Below the pieces are notes generated by a model. It was given only the letters and a program-made list of their open reading frames with translations. It was not told the DNA's origin and did no database searches. Below, piece after piece: positions 30,820 through 42,400 of a stretch of 64,000 nt of DNA. The stretch's first letter is position 1; the number at the start of each line of letters is the position of its first letter. The translations under genes and the position numbers were made by a program. Source of the stretch: Diplonema papillatum (lineage: Eukaryota > Euglenozoa > Diplonemea > Diplonemida > Diplonemidae); contig JAPJBO010000453.1 of assembly GCA_030068145.1 (NCBI GenBank), positions 62,001 through 126,000 of the forward strand, in the 5' to 3' direction.

Positions 30820-31423
30820 ATGGCCGACGCCGCCGAGGCGACGGCGTGGCGGCGTTTCAAGCGGAACCTGAGGGCCGCCCCTCGCGGGCTGCCGGCTGCC
30901 CGGGGAAAGCGGTGCGAACAGCCGCCGCCGGAGCTGCCGGAGAGGTATATTTTGAGGCTGCCCGCCCTGCCGGGCCGAGGGCACGACGACGGCCCGCACG
31001 GCATCTCGGCTGTGCTGACGGCCGCGCCGCCGCCGCCGGCGCCGTGCGAGGAGGGTCCGCAGCCGGACTTCAGCGCGCTCCGGCAGCTGGTGACGGGGGA
31101 CCCGGGCGAAACGTGGTTTGTCCGCACCCCCTTGCAGCGGCACCAGGCCCAAGGCGGTGCACCCACGACGGGCAGCGACCGGACAGGGGCCGCCGCCTCC
31201 TTCAGCACCCTCGACGGCACCGCGCACAGTTGGCCGACCCTCGATGCGACCGACCGCCGCGTCTCCTTCAGCGAGACGCAGAAAAGCTCCGCTGCTGCGA
31301 CTTCGGTCACGACGACAACGGCGACGACCGCGGGCACCAACCCTTGCATCGACGCGTCCCTCCGTCTTTCCCTCGACGCCACCGACAAGAGCAAAGTGTC
31401 AAGCGTGCCCGACGGCAAATTGG
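30820..31423 (+). CDS. Probable first exon of the RING-finger gene
   Basis: ATG at 30820 in the context GAAGAAATGGCC opens a GC-rich coding stretch (MADAAEATAWRRFKRNLRAA) that is basic, Pro-rich and then Ser/Thr-rich (TATTAGTNPCIDASLRLSLD). A donor is possible after AAATTGG at 31423 (GTATGG) or after AAA at 31395 (GTGTCA); only the second keeps phase with the acceptor at 32027. The reading beyond 31430 looks like intron. It could also be a separate single-exon gene. No domain recognised. Confidence 0.45.
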
Positions 31424-31504
31424 GTATGGGCTCCTACCTTTTCGTCTGGCGCCAAAAAAGAGAGGGGAGGGGAGAAGCCTGTCGGGGGATGATGCTTTTA
31501 TTGT

Positions 31505-31640
31505 TCGAATAATAACACCTGTGTTATTATTCGATGTGTCGAATACTAAAAAGGTTCCGGGTAGCCGAACAGTAGCAGGATCAATTAGTGGTAGTGTTTT
31601 TAGACCACCAGACATGCGTCAAATAACCGTTATTATTCGA
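31505..31640 (-). mobile_element. MITE family A, copy 2 (inverse orientation)
   Basis: 136 bp with ends TCGAATAATAAC / GTTATTATTCGA, C6 at its right border, and the hairpin end on the left. Its reverse complement aligns over the full length with 22991-23116 (shared TCTAAAAAC.CTACCACTA and TACCCGGAAC). It sits in the presumed intron of the RING-finger gene. Confidence 0.8.
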
Positions 31641-32027
31641 CCCCCCTCTTTGCTTGGGAATACCTCAGTTTGCCGAATTAGTTGGCCCCTGCCCGAGTGA
31701 CAGGTGGTTGTGGCTGGTTCACGCGGGAAGGGTTCTCACCCCCCGTGGACCCCCGTGAAACCCCCGCGACACCTGTTGTACCTCGGAAGTCGGGAGACAG
31801 TTTTGCAGACAGTGTTTCAGACAGTGTGCAGACAGTGTTGCATCAAAACGCTAGCTCGGGGCTCGCTATCGACCCCTGGCACTCCCAGATCTACGTAAAC
31901 GTTTGCTTTTATCTTTGTCCCAAGGCTTGATGCTACCATCAAACGTGCATGAACGGCAGGCAGTGCTGCCTAAACATTCAAGTCAATTCTCCCCGAAAAG
32001 AAATGACCCCCTTGGTTCCCCTCGCAG

Positions 32028-34487
32028 AGAAATACACAACCGTCAGAATCCTCGCTCACAAGCAGCTTCCTCGGCAGATCGTCGGACGGACGGCGCAAGT
32101 CGGGCGGCGACAACCAACAACCGTCCAAGCGCCCAACGCTCGAGCGGGACCTTCCGCCCGCGGCGCCGTCTTCGAAGTCGGCGGCAGCGCCGCCCGCAGC
32201 CCGCGCCGGCGGGCTCCCCGCGCGTCTGCAAGCGCACGTGTTGTCAGCGCTCGCCCCGCAGCCCGGCGACGGCGGCGACGACGGCGGGCCCGGCAGCCAA
32301 ACGGTGTCCCTCGCGCCGTACGCCGCCCTCCGCGCATCTGCCGCCAGCAGCCCAGCTGCTGGGGATTCGCCCCAGGCGCTCTCCGTGCGGAGCCTGACTC
32401 TGATGGCGACGGACCCGTCGGTCCCCTGGCACGTCTCGTTCGTCCTGCTTGCCGCCTTCCTCGCAGAGATCTGCGCATCGGCGGGCGACACGACCTCGCT
32501 GGCTCACCTCGTCTTGTACATCCTCCGCGAGCGGGTCCCGAAATGCTGGCTGCCCAGCGCCGTCGACGTCCTCGCGTCCAGCTTCCTCGCACCAGACTTC
32601 CAACGCATCGTCGATTGCGGCAGCGCGCAAGAGTCGGGCGACCGCGGAACCGGTGCCCCGGAAGAGAGCGTCTCTGCCGTCGAATCGCAGCAAGCGCAAG
32701 GCGACGCCCGCGACGCGACACCGCGAGACCGGCGGGCGGCAACAACCGAGGCTCTGGGCCCGCAAAGCGCGCCTCGGCGGAAGCTGGCGGGCTACGAGTC
32801 AGGGGAGCCGGATTCCGCGGAAGGCGGGCGGCGGGCCTCGGCCCAGCCGGCGAAATGCAATGGCGCGCCGTCCACCGCACGAGCCGGGCACTCGCTCGGT
32901 GAACCCAGTGCTGGGCCGCGGCAGTGTGCAGAGTCAGCTAGCAACGTACAAACACCTGGGAAAGACCATCGTGCGCGGGCGCCTGAAGCAGGACACGACG
33001 GGGTTCAAACGACTGTCCATCCGTCAGGTCCCGCAGGAGACGAACGAAGCACCGACACCTGCGAGAGGGAAGCGACGCCGCCGGCGATGCTCCCCGCCGG
33101 CGCCAACGCCGACGAACCGCCAAGCGCTGGTGCCTCCGCTGCGAGACCGGGCCGCGACGCAGGCGGGCTCTCGGTCGGACTGACTGAACAGACGGAAGCG
33201 GCGCCGGCCCATTGCCCGGCGGTGGGTGCCGCCCCGCGGCAGCCGCAGCGGAGCTGCCCCGCCGCGGCGCTGTGCGCCGCGGCGGTGCTGTTCGCGGGGC
33301 TCACGACGGCCGCCGGCGACGCGGCGGCCGAGTCGTTCACGGCGAAGCTCGTCGAGTTCATCCTCCGGCGTGCGGCGGCGGAATCGGGGGACTTCGCCGC
33401 GAAGGCCGTCCTGTACGCTCTGGACCGGATCGCGTCTGTTCGCGGGTTCCCCGCCGTGTGGACTGCTGTCGTGGAGCACGGCGGCGATGCCCTCGTTTTC
33501 GAGGCGCTGCGCCTCCGCGCGCACGGGGAAGCCGACGCGCCGACGAGGGAGAAGGCGGTCGGCGCGTTGATGCGGGTCGCTGTGCACCTGGGGTGGACCG
33601 ATGAGTTCCTGTCGGCGGCGTTCGGAGGAGGCGTGCCGGACGCGGCGTGGCCCGCGAGCATCGAAGAGGCGCTGCTGGCGGGGGGCGGCGGGTGCCCCCC
33701 CGGCGTCGTGGCAGTGGCTGCGGGGTGTGTGTTGGGGTGCGGCGACGCGGTGCGCCTGCTGCGGGAAGCGCAGGGGCACGAGGGTTGGCGGGGGCGGCAG
33801 TGCAAGATAGACGAGGCGCTGGTGCTGCTCTGCACGATGCAGCAGGCCGCCGAGGCGCACAGCGCTTCGGCGCAATCGATTGTGCAGGTCTTGCGCTCGA
33901 GGGGAGACGCGGCGGCGCAAGGTGCCACCAGGGCGACCAAACGACGGCCATCCGGCTCATCCCGCGGGCACAACAGCCGGAGAGCCAGCTTTTCATCCCA
34001 AGCTCACACGAACGTGCCGCCCTCACTGCCCACACCCAACTCATTCCGGGGCATCCCGCCCTCCGTGCATCTCCTGCACGAAGCCGAATCCCAGCCGCAG
34101 GTGCCGTCCTCCCAGGAGGCTGGCATTTCTCGGGCTCGGTACGTCGTCGATGCGTTTCGATGCTTGCTGGACGATCCGGAGGTGCATGTGCTTTTAGCAC
34201 CCTCCGCGAGGCCCGGCGAAGGGGTCGTGTCCGACTGGTGCTTTGTGTATGACCCCGAGGACCCACCCGCGTGTACACTGTGCGGCGACACGTGTGCAGG
34301 GGAGCTGCGGTCGTTCGCCCGGCCATGCGGGCACGTATACCACGAAGCTTGCGCAGCCACCGCGGCTTGCCCGGTTTGCGCCGTCCCGCAGGGGACCTGG
34401 TCCGGGAACAAGACCCGGGGGCCGGCGCGCGAGCTCGCCGAAGTGCCGCCGGGGTTCGGCCGCGCCACGCTCATCGTCGAAGGCTGA
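32028..34487 (+). CDS. Helical-repeat protein with C-terminal RING finger (exon)
   Basis: The frame is open from a pyrimidine-rich acceptor (TTCCCCTCGCAG, ending 32027) to a TGA at 34487, about 819 codons. The N-terminal third is Ser/Pro-rich and disordered; the middle contains amphipathic helical stretches (FTAKLVEFILRRAAAESGDF, AVWTAVVEHGGDALVFEALR). The C-terminus has a RING: CTLCGDTC, then CGHVYHEAC, then CPVC. The Tyr-His spacing is what I know from RINGs of Vps8/Vps11/Vps18/Vps41-type tethering subunits, which also carry helical solenoids. An E3 ligase or a vacuolar-trafficking role are both possible; neither is shown. Confidence 0.65.
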   Translation, partial: RNTQPSESSLTSSFLGRSSDGRRKSGGDNQQPSKRPTLERDLPPAAPSSKSAAAPPAARAGGLPARLQAHVLSALAPQPGDGGDDGGPGSQTVSLAPYAALRASAASSPAAGDSPQALSVRSLTLMATDPSVPWHVSFVLLAAFLAEICASAGDTTSLAHLVLYILRERVPKCWLPSAVDVLASSFLAPDFQRIVDCGSAQESGDRGTGAPEESVSAVESQQAQGDARDATPRDRRAATTEALGPQSAPRRKLAGYESGEPDSAEGGRRASAQPAKCNGAPSTARAGHSLGEPSAGPRQCAESASNVQTPGKDHRARAPEAGHDGVQTTVHPSGPAGDERSTDTCEREATPPAMLPAGANADEPPSAGASAARPGRDAGGLSVGLTEQTEAAPAHCPAVGAAPRQPQRSCPAAALCAAAVLFAGLTTAAGDAAAESFTAKLVEFILRRAAAESGDFAAKAVLYALDRIASVRGFPAVWTAVVEHGGDALVFEALRLRAHGEADAPTREKAVGALMRVAVHLGWTDEFLSAAFGGGVPDAAWPASIEEALLAGGGGCPPGVVAVAAGCVLGCGDAVRLLREAQGHEGWRGRQCKIDEALVLLCTMQQAAEAHSASAQSIVQVLRSRGDAAAQGATRATKRRPSGSSRGHNSRRASFSSQAHTNVPPSLPTPNSFRGIPPSVHLLHEAESQPQVPSSQEAGISRARYVVDAFRCLLDDPEVHVLLAPSARPGEGVVSDWCFVYDPEDPPACTLCGDTCAGELRSFARPCGHVYHEACAATAACPVCAVPQGTWSGNKTRGPARELAEVPPGFGRATLIVEG

Positions 34488-34786
34488 CCGAAAATAGCGT
34501 GGCGGCGCCGCGACGACGCCGTGGCACTAGAACGAGAGCTGACCTTGTGTCACAAGCTCACGGACCCGCCCCAGTTAATCTGCAACATTAATTCGCAACG
34601 TCTACCACGTTTTGGCGGCTCCTTGGTACTACTACTTTTTTTGAGTAAGTGGAGGTCGCCAGTTGCTGAATAATAAAGGAGGAACACAGGTTAGTCTGGG
34701 GTTTAGTGCCGGGAGTAAGCGCATCAAAAAAGGGGCACGTGTTTGAGGGAGCCAAGCTGGCGCGGCATCTATGCCAAACGACCTGT

Positions 34787-34966
34787 GCAGATACTGCAGG
34801 CACTACCACAGATACTGCAGGCACTACCACAGATACTGCAGGCACTACCACAGATACTGCAGGCACTACCACAGATACTGCAGGCACTACCACAGATACT
34901 GCAGGCACTACCACAGATACTGCAGGCACTACCACAGATACTGCAGGCACTACCACAGATACTGCA
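34787..34966. repeat. 21-bp minisatellite, array 1
   Basis: About 8.5 copies of the unit GGCACTACCACAGATACTGCA (positions vary by frame). Because the unit is a multiple of three and lacks stops, several frames are open and encode 7-residue repeats on either strand; I do not regard them as genes. Confidence 0.95.
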
Positions 34967-35075
34967 CCCCAACACTCAGCTTACATCGAGTTGTGTCTCC
35001 AGATGCTCCTTGCTGTTTCGAAAGAGACGATTGACCTTTTAAAAAGACAGCCCGCAGCAACAAAAAAGACAAGAA

Positions 35076-35383
35076 CCGTGGAGGAGCTTCCCTGCAAAGA
35101 AGTCAGCGGGGGCGTGCAATGCAAGGTGTGGACATGTGAACCCAGGTCAAATGCATGTCGCCAGCGCGCACAAAACAAGACCCATCCTTCTTCTCTACCG
35201 ATGGTGAAGCCGCTTGCAAGAGCCATCCAATAAGAGGGGTGCATTGTCTCCCTCAGTTACCTAGGCCAACCCGGACAGCATTGTCCCTGCTTCCTATCCT
35301 GTTCCCTGCCCTATCGAGGCTCTATTGCGAGCACTCTGAGTGATTTCTTCGTCCATTCACGGTAGAGGGGTAAGATCCCGGGC
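35076..35383. repeat. Segmental duplicate, copy 2 (partner at 1-308)
   Basis: Nearly identical to the window start. It lies between the two minisatellite arrays and its right border coincides with the start of array 2. Confidence 0.9.
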
Positions 35384-36007
35384 ACTACCACAGATACTGC
35401 AGGCACTACCACAGATACTGCAGGCACTACCACAGATACTGCAGGCACTACCACAGATACTGCAGGCACTACCACAGATACTGCAGGCACTACCACAGAT
35501 ACTGCAGGCACTACCACAGATACTGCAGGCACTACCACAGATACTGCAGGCACTACCACAGATACTGCAGGCACTACCACAGATACTGCAGGCACTACCA
35601 CAGATACTGCAGGCACTACCACAGATACTGCAGGCACTACCACAGATACTGCAGGCACTACCACAGATACTGCAGGCACTACCACAGATACTGCAGGCAC
35701 TACCACAGATACTGCAGGCACTACCACAGATACTGCAGGCACTACCACAGATACTGCAGGCACTACCACAGATACTGCAGGCACTACCACAGATACTGCA
35801 GGCACTACCACAGATACTGCAGGCACTACCACAGATACTGCAGGCACTACCACAGATACTGCAGGCACTACCACAGATACTGCAGGCACTACCACAGATA
35901 CTGCAGGCACTACCACAGATACTGCAGGCACTACCACAGATACTGCAGGCACTACCACAGATACTGCAGGCACTACCACAGATACTGCAGGCACTACCAC
36001 AGATACT
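35381..36007. repeat. 21-bp minisatellite, array 2
   Basis: About 30 highly uniform copies of the same 21-bp unit as array 1, ending at AGATACTCAGCTGC. The uniformity suggests recent expansion. Confidence 0.95.
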
Positions 36008-36009
36008 CA

Positions 36010-37090
36010 GCTGCTGCTTATGGCCCAATCGTTGAGAACGCCGCAAGTCTGCTATCGTTCGAATCCTATCGTTTATCTGATTATTTGGCGCTGAACCATC
36101 GGGAAACCGTTCCCCAATCACAGCGCGCATCTCATTGGCCGGGCTGCACTCAGACGTAGTTCCGTTCTTGTTAGCAAGCACTTCGAGCACTCTTTTGGCG
36201 TGTTTAGGGGTCGCGTGAGGTTGCTGTAGCCCACACACAGGTAAGTGTCTGGGGAGTGCCCGATTCAGCTTTACGAAAAGACCAACTTGTCGTTGTCGGG
36301 GTACTCCCCCGCTTGCCTTTGCCGAAACAAGAATTGGGCGGTCACTCGAGTGTTTTTACCAGACCGATTTCCTTCTTTGCGACGTTGCACCTGGCAGCCT
36401 CCTTGAGTATTTCCTGAGAAGAAGGTGCTTGGCCAGAACAACTATAACTCTAAAAAAGGAAATGGGAGTGCGTTTGGCCACCACACAACGCAACGGTGGA
36501 TGCGGACGATAATAGCAGCTACAGGGCGCGGCAGACACTCCCGCTCTGCCTCCCACTTTTCTGCTTGTAGTAGTTTCCGATCTCGTTCCCCTCCTCGGAC
36601 GTGACGGATTCTCCTGTGCTCTGGTAGCACGGGTGGTCCGGGCTGTGACGAGCTACAAACAGCCGCCTGACAAACGAGACTCACACCGCTGTGCAGACAG
36701 GAACTCAGATTCTGCGCTGATGGTCCGCCTTACGTGTCCGTGGCTTAAAACTCCGAAACACGGCGCGGACGAGACCAGTGCGGTGTTGAGCACACATTCA
36801 TTCCAAGCACGTTCTTGCAGTCCCCCTCCTCAGACCCCCTTCAATCAACCACCAAAGCGCTTTTTCGCCTCGCGCAGCTGTTCCAGTTCAGACTCTGGGT
36901 ATCTTCCCATTCTTCCTGACTTCCCCCTCTGCATTGCCCCTGTCCCGCCTGTCCCGCAAGGGAAGTGCGGATACACCAGTAGTCAGTAGTGGTTACAGCT
37001 TAGTGTGAGTTTGATCAAAGTAACATCAAGGCAGCCCTTACAAAGACCAGCCACAGTCAACGCCGCGTGGGTGCGGGCTCTTGATATGAG
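36010..37090. other. Spacer with interspersed repeat copy
   Basis: No gene recognised. Bases 36640-36835 are the second copy of the repeat at 23330-23515. An ACTCTAAAAAAGG motif occurs at 36446. Confidence 0.55.
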
Positions 37091-37092
37091 TC

Positions 37093-38695
37093 GATGCCAA
37101 AAGGGGGGGGGGGGGGGGTTTGGGCGGAAAAATCCCCGCACAGTTCACCAGGGTCTGACGGGCACTGAGGCCCCATACCCTTCCTAAAACATCATTCTGC
37201 GTTCAAATACGCCCTCAGAAGCCTGCGGAGAGCCTTCTATGATGTCCCAAATGCGATTTTGTGGGTTTTTAGGGGGTCCCCCCGTCTGCTGGTCGTAAAC
37301 CGCCATAGAAGACACATATGCAACCTGAGGCTGGGTCGCTCCTCGGAGCAAAATCTCGGCCTAAACACACGTTTTCGGCGTTCTCTATCATTCTCCAGGT
37401 GCATTCGACCCTCGGACTTCATAAATTATCTCGCTTACAGGTGTTCCGGGGTGTGCAAAAACAAGGCGAATGGACCCTACAGACCGTACCACGCCCTGCC
37501 TGTCTATACAGGCTTTGGGGTCGAATTGCGCCGCCTTGGCGCCATGTGCACCGTTTTGGTCTCGTTTGTGCTGCTTTGGGATCCACTAAGAACTCTGGTC
37601 TGATTTGCGGGACGCTTTGCTCGGTTTTGGTGCCCACTTTCACCGTTCAAAGTGCATCCAGTGGTGAAGACTTTGCGCCGAAGCTGGAGAGGAAGCGACC
37701 CAGTAGGCGCCACTTCACCGTGAGCGGGTCTCGGAACAGGACTCAAACTGTGGCCCAGGTGATACTGCCGACCATGGCGGGTGTGTGCGCCACACAGTTT
37801 GTCTGACCAAGCTCACTGCACAGGAGCTTGCCACACATCCCTCGGGTCATGTGCCGCCTGTGCAAAGACATCCAGCGAGAAGCACTTTGCAGCCATGGGT
37901 GAGAAAGATGCCAGAAGGGAAGACATTGCCAGGAAAGCTCTGAAAGCCTGCCCTGAAAGCGGTGAAGCCTGCTTCAAAATCATGAAGTGAACGCGTCGTA
38001 GTCAACCGCTTGAGAACGGCTGATGATCGCCTGTTACTTAACGCTTGTCCTACTTCGTTCACCAAGCCTTGCAGAATCACCAGAATAGCATAACATGATG
38101 CAGGTAGAAGCCTGAACAGGCCTTAGAACAGTGAAAGTGGGCGCCAAAACCGAGGAAAGCGTCCCGCAAATCAGACCAGAGTTCTTAATGGACCCCAAAG
38201 CAGCACAAACGAAGCCCGAAACGGTGGATGTGGCGCCAAAGCCGGTGCAGGTTGACCCCAAAGCCTGTATAGACAGGCAGGGCGTAGTTCGGTCTGTCCC
38301 CAATGCAGGGGGCCATTCTCCTTATCTTTGCACGTCCCGGAACACCTGTGAGTGAAAGAAACCACGAAGCCCGAGGGTAGAATGCACCTGGAGAGTGCTA
38401 GAGAACGCCGAAAACGTGTGTTTGGGCTGGGATCTTGCACAGAGAAGCGACCCAGCTTCAGGTTGCATATGTGTCTACTATGGCGGTTTACGGCCAACAG
38501 GCGGGGGGACCCCCTAAAAACCCACAAAATCGCATTTGGGACATCATAGAAGGCTCTCCGGAGGCTTCTGAGGGCGTATTTGAACGCAGAATGATGTTTT
38601 AGGAAGGGTATGGGGCCTCAGTACCCGTCAGACCCTGGTGAACTATGCGGGGATTTTTCCGCCCAAACCCCCCCCCCCCCCCCCTTTTTGGCATC
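37093..38695. mobile_element. 1.6-kb foldback element with ~560-bp arms
   Basis: Left arm 37093-37648 and right arm about 38126-38695 are reverse complements over their length with moderate divergence. Outer ends read GATGCCAAAA-G16-TTTGGGCGG and its complement with C17-TTTTTGGCATC. The central 480 bp is unpaired. The arms carry the same decayed reading (WVFRGSPRLL, NRH.RHICNL) but no intact ORF. A non-autonomous element related to the other C/G-run elements is the simplest reading. Confidence 0.85.
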
Positions 38696-38699
38696 GTCA

Positions 38700-39449
38700 T
38701 GTTTCAAACCCCCGATTGCGCGTCACCCAGAGGAGGGTGTCGGTGGTGCAAAGATGCAGTTGCCCGCATCCGTCCGGCAATCAGCTCGCATCGGGGAGGT
38801 GACGCTACCCACCTGGACAAGAAGGTGTCCTGCTGCCCCCCGGTCAGTAGTGGAGTGTTTCAGCTGAAATGCTGTCCCCGCGTTGCGAACATCGTTGTTG
38901 CCCACGGCGACGTACAAACAAAAATGAACTGACGTTCTCACCAGTGAGGTCGAGTGGGTAAAGGTCCCGTTGGGAAGCTGGGGGGACTACAGACCCGGCT
39001 GCAGACGGACTGCTCAGGTAACACGGATGCCGAAAGGATCTGTTGCCGAAACTGGGTAGATTGCGGGGCTGGAGCATCATCAACAATATGAGGTGCGGCG
39101 TTTGGTTGCGTGTCTGCGCACGTCGCAAAATACGCGTTAGCTTCCGGTTTTATCCAAAGGGTACGCCCCCATCCATCATTCGATCCCTATCCCTCCGCGC
39201 ACCAGCCCCATACCATCCCCAGAGCGATTGGCAACAGCCACCCCCAACCAAAAGAACGCCGTCACAGGCGACTGACTGCCGGAAACACTACAAGAAACAG
39301 TCTAGAAACCTACAGGAACCTCCTCCCCACCCCAGCCGGCCCCAGCGGAGGGTCACGGTTTTGAGGGCCGCAAGGGGGAGAGGGGGGGGGAGGGGCGGCT
39401 TGCTGGGTAGAGGGTGGCTCGGGGCGGCCGGGTGGGTAGGTAGGAGTCG
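38700..39449. other. Intergenic / 5' region of the PPR gene
   Basis: No ORF is convincing. From about 39,360 the sequence is very G-rich (GGGGGGGAGGGG), immediately upstream of the PPR start. Confidence 0.5.
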
Positions 39450-42400
39450 ATGCAAGGTGGCGATGCATTTGCCGGCACAGGACACGCCGGGCTGATGCAA
39501 AGCCTGGGATTCCCGCCCCAGCAGGGGGGCATCGGCGCGATGGATATGCAGCAGCTGATGATGTGGCAAATGAAGATGAACATGCCGGGCGCGCAGGATC
39601 TCCAGCCGTCAAGTCCACCAAACCTGCCCACCGCTGCACCGGCGCTGGCCAGCCTTGTGGGCGGCAACCTAAACCCGCAAACGTCTACACTGCCCGCAAC
39701 GCTCAACGGGTCAGCTGGGTTTGCTAATGATCCGGCTGCTGCCCATTCGATAATGCAGATGCAGCAGCAGCAGTGCACGCATCTGTACCAGCAGCTCCAG
39801 CAGTCGAAACACCACTACGAGCACTTGCAGCAGCAGCACTTCGCACTCCAGCAGCAGCTACTGAAGCCGCAGCACTTGCAGCAGCAGCAGCAGCAGCAGC
39901 AACTTCTGCAGCGACCTCAAGGTCTCCAAGCGCCTGTCTCGTTCCTCCCGCAGCAGCAGCAGCACCTTCAGCATCCACAGCATCCGCAGCAAACGCAGCA
40001 ACAGCTTCCACAGCACCCACAGCAACATCAACAGCAGCAGCAGCCGCAAAATCAACAACAACGCCAACAAAAGCAACAACACCAGCATCATCATCAGCAA
40101 CAACAACAAAATCAACAACAACAACAACAGCAACCACAGCAGCACCAACAGCAGCAACAACAACAACAGCAACAACAGCAACAACAACCGCAACAACAGC
40201 AACAACCACAGCAGCATCAACAACATCAACACCAACAGCAACAACAACAACAACAACAACAGCATCAGCTACCACAGCCACAGCAACAGCATCAAGATCC
40301 AAAGCCGCATCAGCAGAAGCTCCTCCAACCCGACTTCTCCAGCCGCCCGCAGCAGCTGCAGCATCCGAAGATCAACGGGGCACCGTACATACCCCCGCCG
40401 CTGAAGGCGGGCGGCGCCGCGCAGCCGGCCCCGCAGCTCCAGCACCCGCAGCCGAGCCAGCAGCAGCAGCAATCAGCGTACCCGGCGCAAAGCAACGCGT
40501 ACTGGTTCCCGCACGGGGACGCCGAGAGCAAGCCTTCGCGTGCGGCCCCCGCCAATTCGTCGTCGGGCAGCTCCCTCGGCAGCAACCGGCCGGCGCCGGG
40601 CGGGAAGAAGGCGGCGAAGTCGAGCAACGCGTCGTCGGAGGCTGCGAGAAAGAAGGACGACGAAGACCTCGAGCGCCGCATTCGCGACAAGCTGCCGCCC
40701 CCGCAGAACCTGCCGCAGTCGGACGTCGGCAAGCGGAAGATGATCAACGGCGTCCCGCGCACGGCGGAGCAGTTCACCATCGTCATGGCCAGCGAGGCGA
40801 GGCAGAAGAACCGCGATCGCGCCGAGAAGGTCCTCGACGCCGCGAAGGAGGCCCGCTGCCTCACTGCCGACATCTACAAGGTTTGCGCGTAGCCACCCCC
40901 CTGTCGCCTTTCTTCTCTGCCAAGAACCGAAGGGATCCTTCCTGTAACTATCGAACCCATGTGTTGAACGGACATGCGTACTTGTATTTGCCCCTTCTAC
41001 CTCTATATTTCCCCCCTTCCCATTCGGAGTCAAAGCAGCTGCGCCGAGTAAATTTTCAACTGCGTGCCGTGTGTCGACGTGTTCGCAAACCCACAACAGC
41101 CGCTTATCCGGCTGTACGGCGAACTGGAGGACCCAGACCAGGCGGAACAAATGATCGTCGACATGAAGAAGCACGCCGTCGAGCCAGACGCGAGCACGTA
41201 CGGGACCCTCCTCGCCTGCCACACGCGGAGGAAGGTCAGCAGGGAAGCCGCGGAGAACGTGCTGGCCCGCGCGAAGCAGGCGAGGAGAGTCAACGTGCAG
41301 ATGTTCAGCTGCATCATGAGCCTCTACGGCGAGGTCGGCGAGCCCGAGAAGGCGGAGGCGCTTGTTCAGGACATGCAGGAGCACCGGGTCCACCCCGACG
41401 CGAACACGTATTCGACGCTGATCGCGGCGTACGCGCGCGGGAAGAACATCGAGAAGGCGGAGGACATCCTCGAACGCGCCAAGCGGGCGGGCTGCGTCAA
41501 CGCGGACCTGTACAAACCCCTGATGCGGCTGTACGGACAGCTCGAGTCGTCGCACAGTCCGGAGAAGCTTCTGCTGGACATGGAGCAGCACGGCGTGCAG
41601 CCGCACGCCAGCACTTTCGCGACGCTGCTGGCCGTGTACGCCCGGCAGAAGGACAGGGAGAAAGCGGAAGGCGTGCTGGAGCGGGCGAGAAAGGCCGGCA
41701 AGGTCAACGCCCACATCTACTCGCCGCTGATGCGCCTGTACGGCGAGCTCGGTGACTCGGAAGGCGCGGAGGGGCTCCTCAAGCAAATGACAGACTCGCG
41801 CGTGACGCCCGACATCTCCATCTACGCAACGTTGCTCGCCGTGCACGCGGCTCGGAACGACCGGGAAGCCGCCGTTCGCGTCTTGAAGAGAGCCAAGGCC
41901 GCGGGCTACGTTGGAAAACAGATCTACAAAGGTCTCATGAGCCTGTGCAGTGAGCAGGGCGATCCGGCTGCGGCCGAGTGGTACCTCAAAGACATGCTTG
42001 ACGACTGCAACGTATGCTGTTGTCTTTTTGGGTTTACAATCTTGCGGTTGCCCAACAATGTGTTGTGCCGGCTCGAACGACGCAGTTCCAACTCTTGACA
42101 GTATACAACTGCAGGAAATCGTTGATTAGACCTCTCGAGTTTGTGCTGCTCACACGGTTGCGGGAGGCGAAAAGCCTAGCGTAACCAGACTGCCCCCCTT
42201 TTGTGAGGAACAGCGAAGCACACACGAAGACGCATTTTTTCTACCTGTTGTGTCAAGAGCTGCCGCTCTTCTGTTCCCAAAGACAGAGTTGAACACCAGC
42301 CGTAGAGATGGGGATCAGCGAGTTGCATGCAGCGGTTTCGATTTCTTCGCCTTGATACGCACAGCGAATACTATGAAAAAGCGCCACTTTTGTAACTTTA

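Noticed and set aside
31949..34326. Large overlapping ORFs on both strands across the RING gene
   Set aside because: GC-rich shadow frames; only the frame ending in the RING motif has a recognisable domain and a fitting acceptor site.
34787..36007. CRISPR-like array
   Set aside because: The 21-bp units are contiguous without variable spacers, and the genome is eukaryotic.
34588..36238. Long ORFs with VVPAVSV, ICGSACS, DTAGTTT or ILQALPQ repeats
   Set aside because: The 21-bp unit has no stop in several frames on both strands; openness follows from unit length and there is no unique protein part.
39724..40302. Minus-strand poly-Val/Leu ORFs across the polyQ region
   Set aside because: They are antisense readings of CAG/CAA repeats in the PPR gene; the plus frame continues into a conserved domain.
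39773..41755. 660-aa plus-strand ORF overlapping the PPR gene
   Set aside because: Out-of-frame shadow: it gives Ala/Thr and Arg-rich low complexity across the polyQ and PPR exons and reads through intron 1, where the splice sites fit the PPR frame.
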